A stretch of DNA of 64,000 nucleotides from Aquabacter sp040755535 (lineage in GTDB: Bacteria; Pseudomonadota; Alphaproteobacteria; Rhizobiales; Xanthobacteraceae), in assembly GCA_040755535.1 (NCBI GenBank), contig JBFMAV010000009.1, forward strand, positions 1 through 64,000, given 5' to 3'. Shown in pieces: positions 42,156 through 50,269 of the stretch; within the stretch, counting starts at the first letter, position 1, and every line of letters begins with the position of its first letter. The position numbers were made by a program, and so were the translations under genes. A model generated the notes under the pieces. That model did not search any database and was not told the origin of the DNA. It worked only from the letters and a program-made list of their open reading frames with translations.

Positions 42156-42578
42156 TCAATAGTTCAAGGGGGGAATAGGATGACCATTAAGACAAGCGAC
42201 GTATCTGACGGTTGCTTGACCATAACAAGATCCCAAACCAACCATTCGGCATTGAAATACGTCGGCACGGTATTGAGCCTCACAGCGCGCTACAGTTGCA
42301 AGACTTGCTCTTCTTACAGCAACACGAAGAGGCTCAGAGGTCACCTTACTGCCTTGTGAAGCTGGCCTTTCTCGATCACCACTGCGCAATCCAGCGGAGA
42401 TGGGCAGACCAATACGACTCCACTCCCCCCCTTGCGGAGACCCGGCAGGGACACGTGGCTGATTGGGATTATAATCCTTATTAAAATAGTCGGCTTTGAT
42501 CAGATCAAACTGACGCCGCAGCAGTCGAAAATCTCTGTATAAGGAATGCCACTCATCCGTATCGTTGACTTTTCGCAT
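42156..42578 (-). CDS. hypothetical protein with RVPAG..GGEW motif
   Basis: A 140-residue protein. The central motif NPNQPRVPAGSPQGGEW recurs in many rhizobial proteins of unknown function, some next to toxin-like domains. The N-terminal part is helical (SLYRDFRLLRRQFDLIK), and the C-terminal half has three Cys (CEAQ, FQCRM, GSCYG, CLNG, four in all). A very strong GGAGGAG ribosome-binding site precedes the ATG. First gene of a three-gene leftward unit with the two paralogous proteins. It sits in lower-GC DNA. I can assign no function with confidence; a small effector or a remnant of a larger protein are possibilities. Confidence 0.65.
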   Translation of the reverse strand: MRKVNDTDEWHSLYRDFRLLRRQFDLIKADYFNKDYNPNQPRVPAGSPQGGEWSRIGLPISAGLRSGDRERPASQGSKVTSEPLRVAVRRASLATVARCEAQYRADVFQCRMVGLGSCYGQATVRYVACLNGHPIPPLNY

Positions 42579-42692
42579 ATGATACTCCTCCTAAAATCCA
42601 AAGAATGATATAGGAAAATTATCATAATTTCAACCAGCGGAAGGTGAACGCGCGCGCGATTCGGCCGTGCCGACTGCATGCCCACCCCCACA

Positions 42693-42726
42693 GCAAAACG
42701 CGCGCCCAGCTTACTGGACGCGCGTT
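42693..42726 (-). terminator. intrinsic terminator after yebC
   Basis: On the minus strand AACGCGCG-T-CCAG / CTGG-G-CGCGCGTT (8-bp stem, one mismatch, then 4 more pairs) with loop TAAG, followed by TTTT. It lies about 35 bp downstream of the yebC stop. Confidence 0.75.
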
Positions 42727-42759
42727 GATTGCACAGCGGGAAGAGGCGTGAAAACCGCC

Positions 42760-43506
42760 TCACGCACTCATCTTGGCGACCATGGCTTCCGACATCTCGA
42801 AATTGGCGACCACATTCTGCACGTCGTCATTGTCTTCGAGGTTTTCGATGAGGCGCAGCAGCTTTTCGGCGGTCTCGTCGTCCACCGCCACGCTGTTCTG
42901 GGGGCGCCAGACCAGGCGGGCCTTGGAGGGTTCGCCGAACTTGGTTTCCAGCGCCTTCTGCACCTCGGCCAGGGCATCGGCCGCGCAGACGATCTCGTGG
43001 CCGTCCTCGGAGGAGGAGACGTCGTCCGCGCCGGCATCGATGGCGGCTTCCATCATGGCGTCGTCGCTCGCCTTGGCGGCGGGATATTCGATGAGGCCCA
43101 CGCGGTCGAACATGAAGGAGACCGCGCCGGTTTCCGCCAGATTGCCGCCCGACTTGGTGAAATAGGAGCGCACCTCGCCCGCCGTGCGGTTGCGGTTGTC
43201 GGTCAGCGCCTCGACGATGACGGCGACGCCGCCCGGGCCATAGCCCTCATAGCGGATCTCTTCGTAATTCTCCGCATCGCCCCCGGCCGCCTTCTTGATG
43301 GCGCGCTCGATATTGTCCTTGGGCATGTTTTCCGCGCGGGCCGCGAGGATGGCGGCGCGCAGGCGCGGGTTCATGTTGGGGTCCGGCAGGCCCATCTTGG
43401 CCGAGACGGTGATTTCGCGCGCCAGCTTCGAGAACAGCTTGGAGCGCATCGCGTCCTGCCGCCCCTTGCGGTGCATGATGTTCTTGAACTGTGAATGTCC
43501 GGCCAT
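42760..43506 (-). CDS. yebC: YebC/PmpR family protein
   Basis: A 248-residue TACO1/YebC family protein. First described as a transcription regulator; the family also aids translation of poly-proline or difficult stretches. Signature start GHSQFKNIMHRKGRQDA, then REITVSAKMGLPDPNMNPRLRAAILAARAENMPKD and the acidic C-terminal LIENLEDNDDVQNV. The ATG at 43506 matches the family start; the upstream in-frame extension is a low-quality frame. ruvC, often adjacent, is not here. Confidence 0.95.
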   Translation of the reverse strand: MAGHSQFKNIMHRKGRQDAMRSKLFSKLAREITVSAKMGLPDPNMNPRLRAAILAARAENMPKDNIERAIKKAAGGDAENYEEIRYEGYGPGGVAVIVEALTDNRNRTAGEVRSYFTKSGGNLAETGAVSFMFDRVGLIEYPAAKASDDAMMEAAIDAGADDVSSSEDGHEIVCAADALAEVQKALETKFGEPSKARLVWRPQNSVAVDDETAEKLLRLIENLEDNDDVQNVVANFEMSEAMVAKMSA

Positions 43507-43680
43507 GGGACGCCTCCGGCTTCTTGGTTTGCGGCCCCGCGCGCCACTCGGGGCGGCGCAGCACGGACCGGGATCGTGTTGTGATGGCGCCTTATAGGTC
43601 GGCAAAGCGCCAAAGGGCAAGGAAGGGCAGGCATCGTCGTCAAGCGGCATGCCAAAGCGAGGGCATTTTCCTTTGCCGAG

Positions 43681-43775
43681 CGTCATGCCCGGACTTGATC
43701 TGGGCATCCACGCCTTTTCCCCAAGCGCGGACAGTCGGAGCCCCGTGGATGGCCGGGTCAAGCCCGGCCATGACG
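43681..43775. repeat. long inverted repeat CGTCATGCCCGGACTTG...CATGACG
   Basis: 32-base arms (43681-43712 and 43744-43775) complementary except for about six positions, separated by 31 bases. The right arm reads CGTGGATGGCCGGGTCAAGC then CCGGCCATGACG. Elements of this form are widespread in alphaproteobacterial intergenic DNA (from memory). Confidence 0.75.
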
Positions 43776-43787
43776 TGTCGATCGAAC

Positions 43788-43830
43788 CTAGAGCATTTCC
43801 GAGCGAAGCGGGGACCAGGTTCGCGAAAGC
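43788..43830. repeat. CTAGAGCATTTCCGAGCGAAG dispersed element
   Basis: Begins with CTAGAGCAT like the other dispersed repeats, followed by TTCCGAGCGAAGCGGGGACC and a GGTTCGCGAAAGC end. Known in many Hyphomicrobiales genomes (from memory). Single copy of this subtype here. Confidence 0.55.
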
Positions 43831-43843
43831 CGATGGCCTGCCC

Positions 43844-44668
43844 TCACCCTTCCCAGAAAGCGGGCCGCGCCTCGGAGAGCGAGCCGCCGAGCCGCACGGG
43901 GGCGACCTTGAGCGCGCGCCCCGTCCGGTCGCAGCTTTCCACGGCGAGGCCCGACAGGCTGGCGGGGCCGGAGGCCGGCTCGAAGCGGGAGGAGCCGATC
44001 TTGCGGGTGAAGCGACGGATGGGCTCTTCCTTGTCCATGCCGATCACCCCGTCATAGCAGCCGCACATGCCCACATCTGTCATGAAGGCGGTGCCGCCGG
44101 ACAGGATGCGGTGGTCGGCGGTGGGCACATGGGTATGGGTGCCAAGCACGAGCGTCGCCCGCCCGTCGCAATAATGGCCGAAGGCCTGTTTCTCGCTGGT
44201 GGTCTCGGCGTGGAAATCCACGATCACCGCGTCCGCCTGGTGGCCCAGGTCCGCGCCCTCCAGGCAGCGGTCCACCGCTGCGAAGGGATCGTCCAGCGGG
44301 TCCATGAAGGTGCGCCCCATGATATTGGCCACCACCACGCGGGCATCGTTTTTCGCGGTCACCATGGCGACGCCCTTGCCCGGCGTGCCGGCCGGAAAAT
44401 TGGCGGGGCGCACGAGCCGGTCCACGCGCTCGATGAAGACCAGGGCCTCGCGCTGGTCGAAGGCGTGGTTGCCGAGCGTCACCGCGTCCGCGCCGGCGGC
44501 GATGAATTCCTCATAGATGGCCTCGGTGATGCCGAAGCCGCCGGCCGCGTTCTCGCCGTTCACCACCGCGAGATCGAGCCGCCATTGCCGGACAAGGCCC
44601 GGAAGAAGGGCCGTCACCGCCTCGCGCCCGGGGCGCCCCACCACGTCACCAAGAAACAGAATGCGCAT
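43844..44668 (-). CDS. YmdB-type metallophosphoesterase (TIGR00282 family)
   Basis: Dinuclear-metal phosphodiesterase of the YmdB family, 274 residues. Metal-ligand motifs: FLGDVVGRPG, NGENAAGGFG, GNHAFDQ, HAETTSEKQA and GTHTHVPTADHRIL. In Bacillus YmdB hydrolyses 2',3'-cAMP and controls motility versus biofilm gene expression; the alphaproteobacterial role is not known. ATG at 44668 fits the family start MRILFLGD; a GTG five codons upstream would overlap the previous gene. Stop of the upstream 5-FCL gene is 3 bp away, so co-transcribed. Confidence 0.9.
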   Translation of the reverse strand: MRILFLGDVVGRPGREAVTALLPGLVRQWRLDLAVVNGENAAGGFGITEAIYEEFIAAGADAVTLGNHAFDQREALVFIERVDRLVRPANFPAGTPGKGVAMVTAKNDARVVVANIMGRTFMDPLDDPFAAVDRCLEGADLGHQADAVIVDFHAETTSEKQAFGHYCDGRATLVLGTHTHVPTADHRILSGGTAFMTDVGMCGCYDGVIGMDKEEPIRRFTRKIGSSRFEPASGPASLSGLAVESCDRTGRALKVAPVRLGGSLSEARPAFWEG

Positions 44669-44670
44669 GT

Positions 44671-45279
44671 TTAGCCGCCGCACAGAAAGGCTGCGGTCTC
44701 TGTTATCATCCCGTCCACCCTCTCGTCATGGGGCTCGGCGGGAACATCTTCCACCTCCTGGCAGGAAAAGCCGTAGCCGAAGGCGCGCACCGCCTTGTGC
44801 GCCCTCAGCAGCGCCAGCGTGCGGTCGTAAAATCCCGCGCCATAGCCGATGCGGTAGCCCTGCCGGTCGAAGGCCGCGAAGGGCACGATGAGGTCGTCGG
44901 GCTCGCAGACCGGCGCCTCCGGGCCGGGGGTGGGGATGCGGAACGGGCCTTGCGGCTCCAAGGGATCGCCGGGGCGCCAGAGGCGGAAGGCGAGCGGCGC
45001 CTCGCGCGCCACCACCACAGGGAGCGCCACCTCCACGCCTGCCGACCAGAGCAACGCTGCCAGCGGCGCGGTGTCGATCTCATCACGGAAGGGCGCGAAC
45101 AGGGAGACGATGCGGCCCGCCTGAGGCGCCAGCAGGAGCGGCGCCTGCGCGGCGGCGACGCTGGATGCGGCGGCGCGTGCCTGCTCGCCCATGGCCGCGC
45201 GGCGCGCCAGGGCCACCTGGCGCAGCAGCGCCTTGCGGTGCTGAAGCGTGGCCGGATCGGTCAGGGTGGGGTGCGGCAT
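44671..45279 (-). CDS. 5-formyltetrahydrofolate cyclo-ligase
   Basis: Converts 5-formyl-THF to 5,10-methenyl-THF with ATP, salvaging folate. The 202 residues show the motifs LFAPFRDEIDT, DLIVPFAAFDRQGYRIGYGAGFYDR (binding and catalytic region) and a C-terminal EDVPAEPHDERVDG. It directly follows the 6S RNA candidate and zapA, the classical ygfA-ssrS-zapA arrangement. Confidence 0.94.
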   Translation of the reverse strand: MPHPTLTDPATLQHRKALLRQVALARRAAMGEQARAAASSVAAAQAPLLLAPQAGRIVSLFAPFRDEIDTAPLAALLWSAGVEVALPVVVAREAPLAFRLWRPGDPLEPQGPFRIPTPGPEAPVCEPDDLIVPFAAFDRQGYRIGYGAGFYDRTLALLRAHKAVRAFGYGFSCQEVEDVPAEPHDERVDGMITETAAFLCGG

Positions 45280-45359
45280 GAACCAGCCGGCACCGAGCCG
45301 GAGCGAAGAGGGCCGGAAAGAAGGAGCGGAGCCGCGAAAGCCGTCGGACGTCGATCCCG

Positions 45360-45505
45360 GGAAACCTACACAGTAGGTGGGCGCCGTATGTCCAAGCCCA
45401 CGGGCAAGGTCAGGTACAGCTCCCTTAAGGATCGATAAGGCCCCGGGGAAAAGTGTCCTAACGCACCCCGCAGCCCCGCTTCATCCCAATGTAGTGCCTG
45501 GAGGG
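45360..45505 (-). ncRNA. ssrS: 6S RNA (SsrS) candidate
   Basis: In the 269-bp gap between zapA and the 5-FCL gene, the standard 6S location. The minus strand reads CACTTTTCCCCGGGGCCTTA, then GATCCTTAAGGGAGCTGTAC, then GTGGGCTTGGACATACGGCGCCCAC (a hairpin, GTGGGC/GCCCAC) and CCTACTGTGTAGG. The CCCCGGGGCCTTA and TTAAGGGAGCTGT blocks agree with alphaproteobacterial 6S RNAs as I remember them. 6S RNA binds sigma70-RNA polymerase by mimicking an open promoter. Ends are estimates. Confidence 0.72.
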
Positions 45506-45548
45506 GCGTTGCGCCAGTGGCGCGGCGCGGGAGATCTGTGGGCGACCT

Positions 45549-45932
45549 TCAGCCCATGCCCACGACGCGCGCGGCCGGCGGGGCGATCTCGCGGGCCAGC
45601 TTCTCCAGCTTTTCGGCCGCCTCGTCGATGGTGCGGGCCACCGCCTCCTCGCTCGCCTCGATGCGGGCGAGGGCGGAGGCGCGGGCGTCGCGCTGGCCGT
45701 CGAGGTCGCTCTCCAGGGCGCGGATGCGGGCGCGGGCCTCGAACAATTCATCGGCGATGGTGACGGCGGCCATGACGGTGAGGCGCTGGTCGCCGATCTC
45801 GCCGAAGGCGGTGCGCAACTGGCTGATGCGCGCGTCCACGTCGCGGGCGAGGCGGATGAGATGTTCTTCCTGGCCCTCGTCGCAGGCCATCCGATATTGG
45901 CGGCCCGCAATGGTGACGCTGACCTGCGCCAT
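45549..45932 (-). CDS. zapA: cell division protein ZapA
   Basis: FtsZ-ring-associated protein, 127 residues. The N-terminal beta hairpin VSVTIAGRQYRMACDEGQEEHL and RLARDVDARI are typical, followed by a long helix that mediates dimerisation (LFEARARIRALESDLDGQRD). It crosslinks FtsZ filaments at midcell. ATG at 45932 chosen to match family start MAQVSVTI. Only 1 bp separates it from the upstream DUF4164 gene. Confidence 0.92.
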   Translation of the reverse strand: MAQVSVTIAGRQYRMACDEGQEEHLIRLARDVDARISQLRTAFGEIGDQRLTVMAAVTIADELFEARARIRALESDLDGQRDARASALARIEASEEAVARTIDEAAEKLEKLAREIAPPAARVVGMG

Positions 45933-45933
45933 C

Positions 45934-46236
45934 TCAGCCGCCGTGGGTCGCGAGCACGTCGCGGATCGTGCCCATGGCCACATCCAGGCGGCGCGTCACC
46001 TCCTGGCTCACATCGCCGAGGTCGCGCACCCGCGCACAGGCCGCGTCCAGTTCCTGGGCGAGGCGCGCGCGGTCGTTGCCCATGGCGTGAAGCTGGGCGA
46101 GCAGGGCTTCCTGCTGGCGGTCCATCTCGCGCCGCCGCTCCACCGCCGCGCCGAGCGCGTCGAGGGCCGCGCCGAGGCGCTGGGTGGCGAGCTCGATGGG
46201 GCTGAGATCCGGCGGGCGTTGCTTCACGGCATACAT
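45934..46236 (-). CDS. DUF4164 family coiled-coil protein
   Basis: A 100-residue, mostly helical protein with heptad-like Leu/Ala spacing (ATQRLGAALDALGAAVERRREMD), typical of the DUF4164 family that sits upstream of zapA in alphaproteobacteria. Function unknown, possibly linked to division through ZapA. No clear ribosome-binding site before the ATG. Confidence 0.8.
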   Translation of the reverse strand: MYAVKQRPPDLSPIELATQRLGAALDALGAAVERRREMDRQQEALLAQLHAMGNDRARLAQELDAACARVRDLGDVSQEVTRRLDVAMGTIRDVLATHGG

Positions 46237-46388
46237 GCAAAGGAGTTTAACTGAGTCGGCGCGAAAACCACCAACGCGTTCCCACTTGTTAACGTAAATC
46301 CGTCATGTCTGACACTGCGGGGAACCTTTTGCGGAACGCCGTGCTCCCGGCGCCGCGCCGGGCAATGGGGAAAACGGGGAACGGGGCG

Positions 46389-46961
46389 ATGACACAGGGA
46401 TTTGGTCCACCGGGACGGCGCCGGCTGCTGGCGCTGGGCGCCGTCATGATCGCGGCGGGCGCGGCAGCCGCATGGCCCGCTTTCGCCCAGTCGAACCCAC
46501 CCGCGACAGCCGCCAAGCCCGCCCCCTCCGCCAAGCCCGCGAAGCCGGCCGCCGAGACCATCGGCCCCGAGGCGCTGGTGCGCTCGCTTTACCGGCATTA
46601 TCTGGAAACCTCGCCCGAGACCTATGTCGCCTTCGACTATACCAATCCGGAAATCGCCAAGTCCTATTTCGACCCGGCGCTCACGAAATTGCTGGTGGCG
46701 GACGGCAAGCGCGAGCAGTCCCGGCTGGATTTCGACCCGTTCGTGAACGGCCAGGAATTCGAGATCAAGGCGGTGGATTACGAAACCCGCAACACCTCTG
46801 CCAAAGAGGCCATGGTCACGGCCCGCTTCACCAATTTCGACCAGGACACGCTGGTCATCTACAAGCTGGTGCGCACGCCCGCCGGCTGGCGCATAGCGGA
46901 CGTGCTGTGGGCGGGGGGCGGCAACAGCCTGAAGAAACTGCTGTCCGCGCCGGGGGCTTGA
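46389..46961 (+). CDS. secreted DUF3828-like protein
   Basis: A 190-residue protein with a Tat-type signal (RRRLLALGAVMIAAGAAAAWPAFA, cleavage after AFA) and an Ala/Pro/Lys linker. The mature domain of about 125 residues resembles DUF3828/SnoaL-like folds (ALVRSLYRHYLETS, FDYTNPEIAKSYFDP, GWRIADVLWAGG). ATG at 46389 is preferred to an ATG 28 codons earlier because it follows GGGGCG and gives a normal signal. Function unknown. Divergent from DUF4164, about 200 bp before tkt. Confidence 0.75.
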   Translation: MTQGFGPPGRRRLLALGAVMIAAGAAAAWPAFAQSNPPATAAKPAPSAKPAKPAAETIGPEALVRSLYRHYLETSPETYVAFDYTNPEIAKSYFDPALTKLLVADGKREQSRLDFDPFVNGQEFEIKAVDYETRNTSAKEAMVTARFTNFDQDTLVIYKLVRTPAGWRIADVLWAGGGNSLKKLLSAPGA

Positions 46962-47157
46962 TTCCATTGACTCCGTCGCCCCTGCGCGACGATGGGGCGC
47001 GGCGCGTGTGGGGGCGGGGCACTTGACGTTCGGACAATGCTGGGTTTGACAGCCGGCGCGGCACTGTTATCACTGCCGCCGCCTGGGCTGAAGCTTGCGC
47101 GCCAGCCTCGGCTTTGGTCCGGAACGGGCGCCATCCGGCGCCGGAGACACGCCCCGC

Positions 47158-49149
47158 ATGACGAGCCGCACCCTTCACGACCGCATGGCGAACGCCATCC
47201 GGTTCCTTGCCATGGACGCCGTGGAAGCCGCCAATTCCGGCCATCCGGGCCTGCCCATGGGCGCGGCCGACATTGCGACCGTCCTGTTCTCCAAGGTGAT
47301 GCGCTTCGATCCCGCCGCACCCCATTGGGCGGACCGCGACCGCTTCGTGCTCTCCGCCGGCCACGGCTCCATGCTGCTCTATGCGCTGCTGCACCTGGTG
47401 GGCTACGAGAATGTGACCGTCGACGAGCTGAAGCGGTTTCGCCAGCTCGGCTCGCTCACCCCGGGCCACCCTGAGAATTTCGTCACCACCGGCATCGAAA
47501 CCACCACCGGCCCGCTCGGCCAGGGAATCGCGACGGCGGTCGGCATGGCGATGGGCGAGCGCCTCATGGCGGCGCGCTTCGGCGGCGAGGTGGTGGACCA
47601 TTTCACCTATGTCCTCGCCTCCGACGGCGATCTCATGGAGGGCATCAGCCAGGAGGCCATCGAGCTTGCCGGCCACCTGAAGCTCGCCAAGCTGATCGTC
47701 ATGTGGGACGACAACAAGATCTCCATCGACGGCTCCACGGACCTGTCCGGCTCCACCGACCAGTTGGCGCGCTTTGCCGCCTCGGGCTGGGACGTGACGC
47801 GCATCGACGGCCATGACCCCGTCGCCATTCTCGCCGCCCTCGAAGCCGCGCAGAAGACCGGCACGCCGAGCCTCATCGCCTGCCGCACCGTGATCGGCAA
47901 GGGCTCGCCCGCAAAGGCCGGCAGCGAGAAGGTGCACGGCTCACCGCTCGGCGCCGCCGAGATCGCAGCGACCCGCGCGGCGCTGGGCTGGGAGGCCGGC
48001 CCGTTCGAAATTCCCGCCGATGTCGCCGCCGCCTGGGGCGAGGCCCGGTCCAAGGGCACGGCGGCCCGCGCGGCGTGGGAGAAGCGCCTGGCGGCGCTCG
48101 GCACCGAGCAGCGCGCCGAATTCGAACGCCGCATGGCGGGCGAGATCCCAGAGGGGGCGCTCGCCGAGGCCATCGCGGCGGTGAAGGCGAAGGCTGTGGC
48201 CGATGGCGGCGCGGTCGCCACCCGCAAGTCCTCCGAGATCACGCTGGACGCCATCACCCGCGCGGTGCCCGAGATGCTGGGCGGCTCGGCCGACCTCACC
48301 GGCTCCAACAACACCCGCGCCAAGGGCCAAAAGTCCGTCACGCCCGACGATTTCTCCGGCGAGTTCGTCCATTGGGGCGTGCGCGAGCACGGCATGGCGG
48401 CGGCCATGAACGGCCTTGCGCTCCATGGCGGCGTCATTCCCTATTCCGGCACCTTCCTGGTGTTCTCGGATTATTCGCGCCCCGCCATCCGCCTCGCGGC
48501 GCTCATGGGCGAGCGGGTGATCCATGTGCTCACCCACGATTCCATCGGCCTCGGCGAGGACGGCCCCACCCACCAGCCGGTGGAGCATCTGGCCGCTTTG
48601 CGCGCCATTCCGGGCCTTCTGGTGCTGCGCCCCTGCGACACGGTGGAGACCGCCGAGTGCTGGGAGATCGCGCTGAAGGCCAAGGACCGGCCGAGCGCGC
48701 TCATCCTCTCGCGCCAGAACCTGCCCTTGGCGCGCGGCGCGGACGCCGCCAACCGCAGCGCGGAAGGCGCCTATGAGATCGCGCCGGCGAGCGGTCGGGC
48801 CCAGGCCTCGCTGTTCGCCACCGGCTCGGAAGTCTCGCTCGCTCTGGAGGCGCGCAAGCTGCTGGAGGAGAAGGGCGTGCCGACCCGCGTGGTCTCCGTG
48901 CCCTCGTTCGAGCTGTTCCTCGCCCGCCCCGCCGCGGAGCGCGCGGCCGTGATCGGCGATGCGCCCGCGAAAGTGGGCGTGGAAGCCGCGATCCGCATGG
49001 GCTGGGACGCCATCATCGGCTCGGACGCGGCGTTCGTGGGCATGAGCAGCTTCGGCGCCAGCGCCCCGGCCAAGGAACTTTACAAGCATTTTGGCATTAC
49101 GCCCGAAGCGGTCGCACAAGCGGCGCTTTCCCAGCTCAAGCAGGCGTGA
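47158..49149 (+). CDS. tkt: transketolase
   Basis: Thiamine-diphosphate enzyme moving two-carbon units between sugar phosphates in the Calvin and pentose phosphate cycles; 663 residues. Motifs: RFLAMDAVEAANSGHPGLPMG, the ThDP/Mg site GDGDLMEG-like SDGDLMEGISQEA with downstream DDNKISIDG, and the middle-domain PVEHLAALRAIPG with catalytic His regions HGSPLGAAE and REHGMAAAMNG. ATG at 47158 (family start). First gene of a sugar-phosphate cluster tkt-gap-pgk-fba, 90 bp before gap. Confidence 0.96.
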   Translation: MTSRTLHDRMANAIRFLAMDAVEAANSGHPGLPMGAADIATVLFSKVMRFDPAAPHWADRDRFVLSAGHGSMLLYALLHLVGYENVTVDELKRFRQLGSLTPGHPENFVTTGIETTTGPLGQGIATAVGMAMGERLMAARFGGEVVDHFTYVLASDGDLMEGISQEAIELAGHLKLAKLIVMWDDNKISIDGSTDLSGSTDQLARFAASGWDVTRIDGHDPVAILAALEAAQKTGTPSLIACRTVIGKGSPAKAGSEKVHGSPLGAAEIAATRAALGWEAGPFEIPADVAAAWGEARSKGTAARAAWEKRLAALGTEQRAEFERRMAGEIPEGALAEAIAAVKAKAVADGGAVATRKSSEITLDAITRAVPEMLGGSADLTGSNNTRAKGQKSVTPDDFSGEFVHWGVREHGMAAAMNGLALHGGVIPYSGTFLVFSDYSRPAIRLAALMGERVIHVLTHDSIGLGEDGPTHQPVEHLAALRAIPGLLVLRPCDTVETAECWEIALKAKDRPSALILSRQNLPLARGADAANRSAEGAYEIAPASGRAQASLFATGSEVSLALEARKLLEEKGVPTRVVSVPSFELFLARPAAERAAVIGDAPAKVGVEAAIRMGWDAIIGSDAAFVGMSSFGASAPAKELYKHFGITPEAVAQAALSQLKQA

Positions 49150-49239
49150 CGAGACGCGGGCGCATCAGCCGCCCGTCCGCCGGCCTCGGCCGGACTCAAA
49201 GGAATGGCCGGTCTTGAGGGCCGGCGAATGGAGGAAGAC

Positions 49240-50247
49240 ATGACGGTGAAGGTGGCCATCAACGGGTTCGGTCGTATCGGGCGCAACGTGCTGCGCGCCA
49301 TCATCGAATCGGGCCGCACCGACATCCAGGTCGTGGCGATCAACGACCTCGCCCCGGTGGAGACCAACGCCCATCTGCTGCGCTTCGACAGCGTGCACGG
49401 CCGCTTCCCGGCCGAGGTTCAGGTGGACGGCGACTTCCTCGTCATCGGCGGCAACAAGATCAAGGTGACGGCGGTGCGCGACCCCGCCCAGCTGCCCCAC
49501 ACGGATCTCGGCGTCGACATCGCGCTGGAATGCACCGGCATCTTCACCTCGAAGGACAAGGCCTCCGCCCACCTGACCGCCGGCGCCCGCCGCGTTCTGG
49601 TCTCGGCCCCCGCCGACGGCGCCGACATCACGGTGGTCTATGGCGTCAACCACCAGAAGCTCACCAATGAGCATGTGGTGGTCTCCAATGCGTCGTGCAC
49701 CACCAATTGCCTCGCCCCGGTGGCGAAGGTGCTGAACGATGCGGTGGGCATCGAGCACGGCTTCATGACCACGGTCCATTCCTACACCAACGACCAGCCC
49801 TCGCTGGATCAGGTGCACAAGGACCTCTACCGCGCCCGCGCCGCCGCCCTCTCCATGATCCCCACCTCCACCGGCGCCGCCAAGGCGGTGGGCCTGGTGC
49901 TGCCGGAACTCAACGGCAAGCTGGACGGCGTGTCGATCCGCGTGCCGACCCCGAACGTGTCGGTCATCGACCTGAAGTTCGTGGCCAAGCGCAAGACCAC
50001 GGTCGCCGAGATCAATGAGGCCATCAAGGCCGCGGCGGACGGGGCGCTCAAGGGCGTGCTCGGCTACACGCTGGCGCCCAACGTCTCCATCGACTTCAAC
50101 CACGACCCCCACTCCTCCACTTTCCACATGGACCAGACCAAGGTCATGGACGGGACGCTGGTGCGCGTGATGTCGTGGTACGACAATGAGTGGGGCTTCT
50201 CGAACCGCATGGCCGACACGGCCGTCGCCCTCGGGAAGCTGGGCTGA
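49240..50247 (+). CDS. gap: glyceraldehyde-3-phosphate dehydrogenase
   Basis: NAD(P)-dependent phosphorylating GAPDH, 335 residues. The N-terminal INGFGRIGRNVLRAI binds cofactor, the catalytic Cys is in SNASCTTNCLAP, and the His is in MTTVHSYTNDQ. C-terminal motif SWYDNEWGFSNRM. ATG at 49240 with GAGGAAG directly upstream. Lies between tkt and pgk; the gap-pgk order is that of autotrophic Xanthobacter, as I recall. Confidence 0.97.
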   Translation: MTVKVAINGFGRIGRNVLRAIIESGRTDIQVVAINDLAPVETNAHLLRFDSVHGRFPAEVQVDGDFLVIGGNKIKVTAVRDPAQLPHTDLGVDIALECTGIFTSKDKASAHLTAGARRVLVSAPADGADITVVYGVNHQKLTNEHVVVSNASCTTNCLAPVAKVLNDAVGIEHGFMTTVHSYTNDQPSLDQVHKDLYRARAAALSMIPTSTGAAKAVGLVLPELNGKLDGVSIRVPTPNVSVIDLKFVAKRKTTVAEINEAIKAAADGALKGVLGYTLAPNVSIDFNHDPHSSTFHMDQTKVMDGTLVRVMSWYDNEWGFSNRMADTAVALGKLG

Positions 50248-50269
50248 GGCCGGGCGGGGAGCCGACATC

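Larger units (their letters stand above)
43507..43843. other. 337-bp intergenic region with two repeat elements
   Basis: Lies between the yebC start and the YmdB-type gene end. It contains an imperfect inverted repeat at 43681-43775 and a CTAGAGCATTTCCGAGCGAAG element at 43788-43830, described separately. The yebC promoter should lie at the left end; none is obvious. Confidence 0.6.

Noticed and set aside
42212..42484. 90-codon plus-strand frame opposite the RVPAG-motif gene
   Set aside because: No ribosome-binding site or family; the minus-strand gene has a strong GGAGGAG and a recurrent motif.
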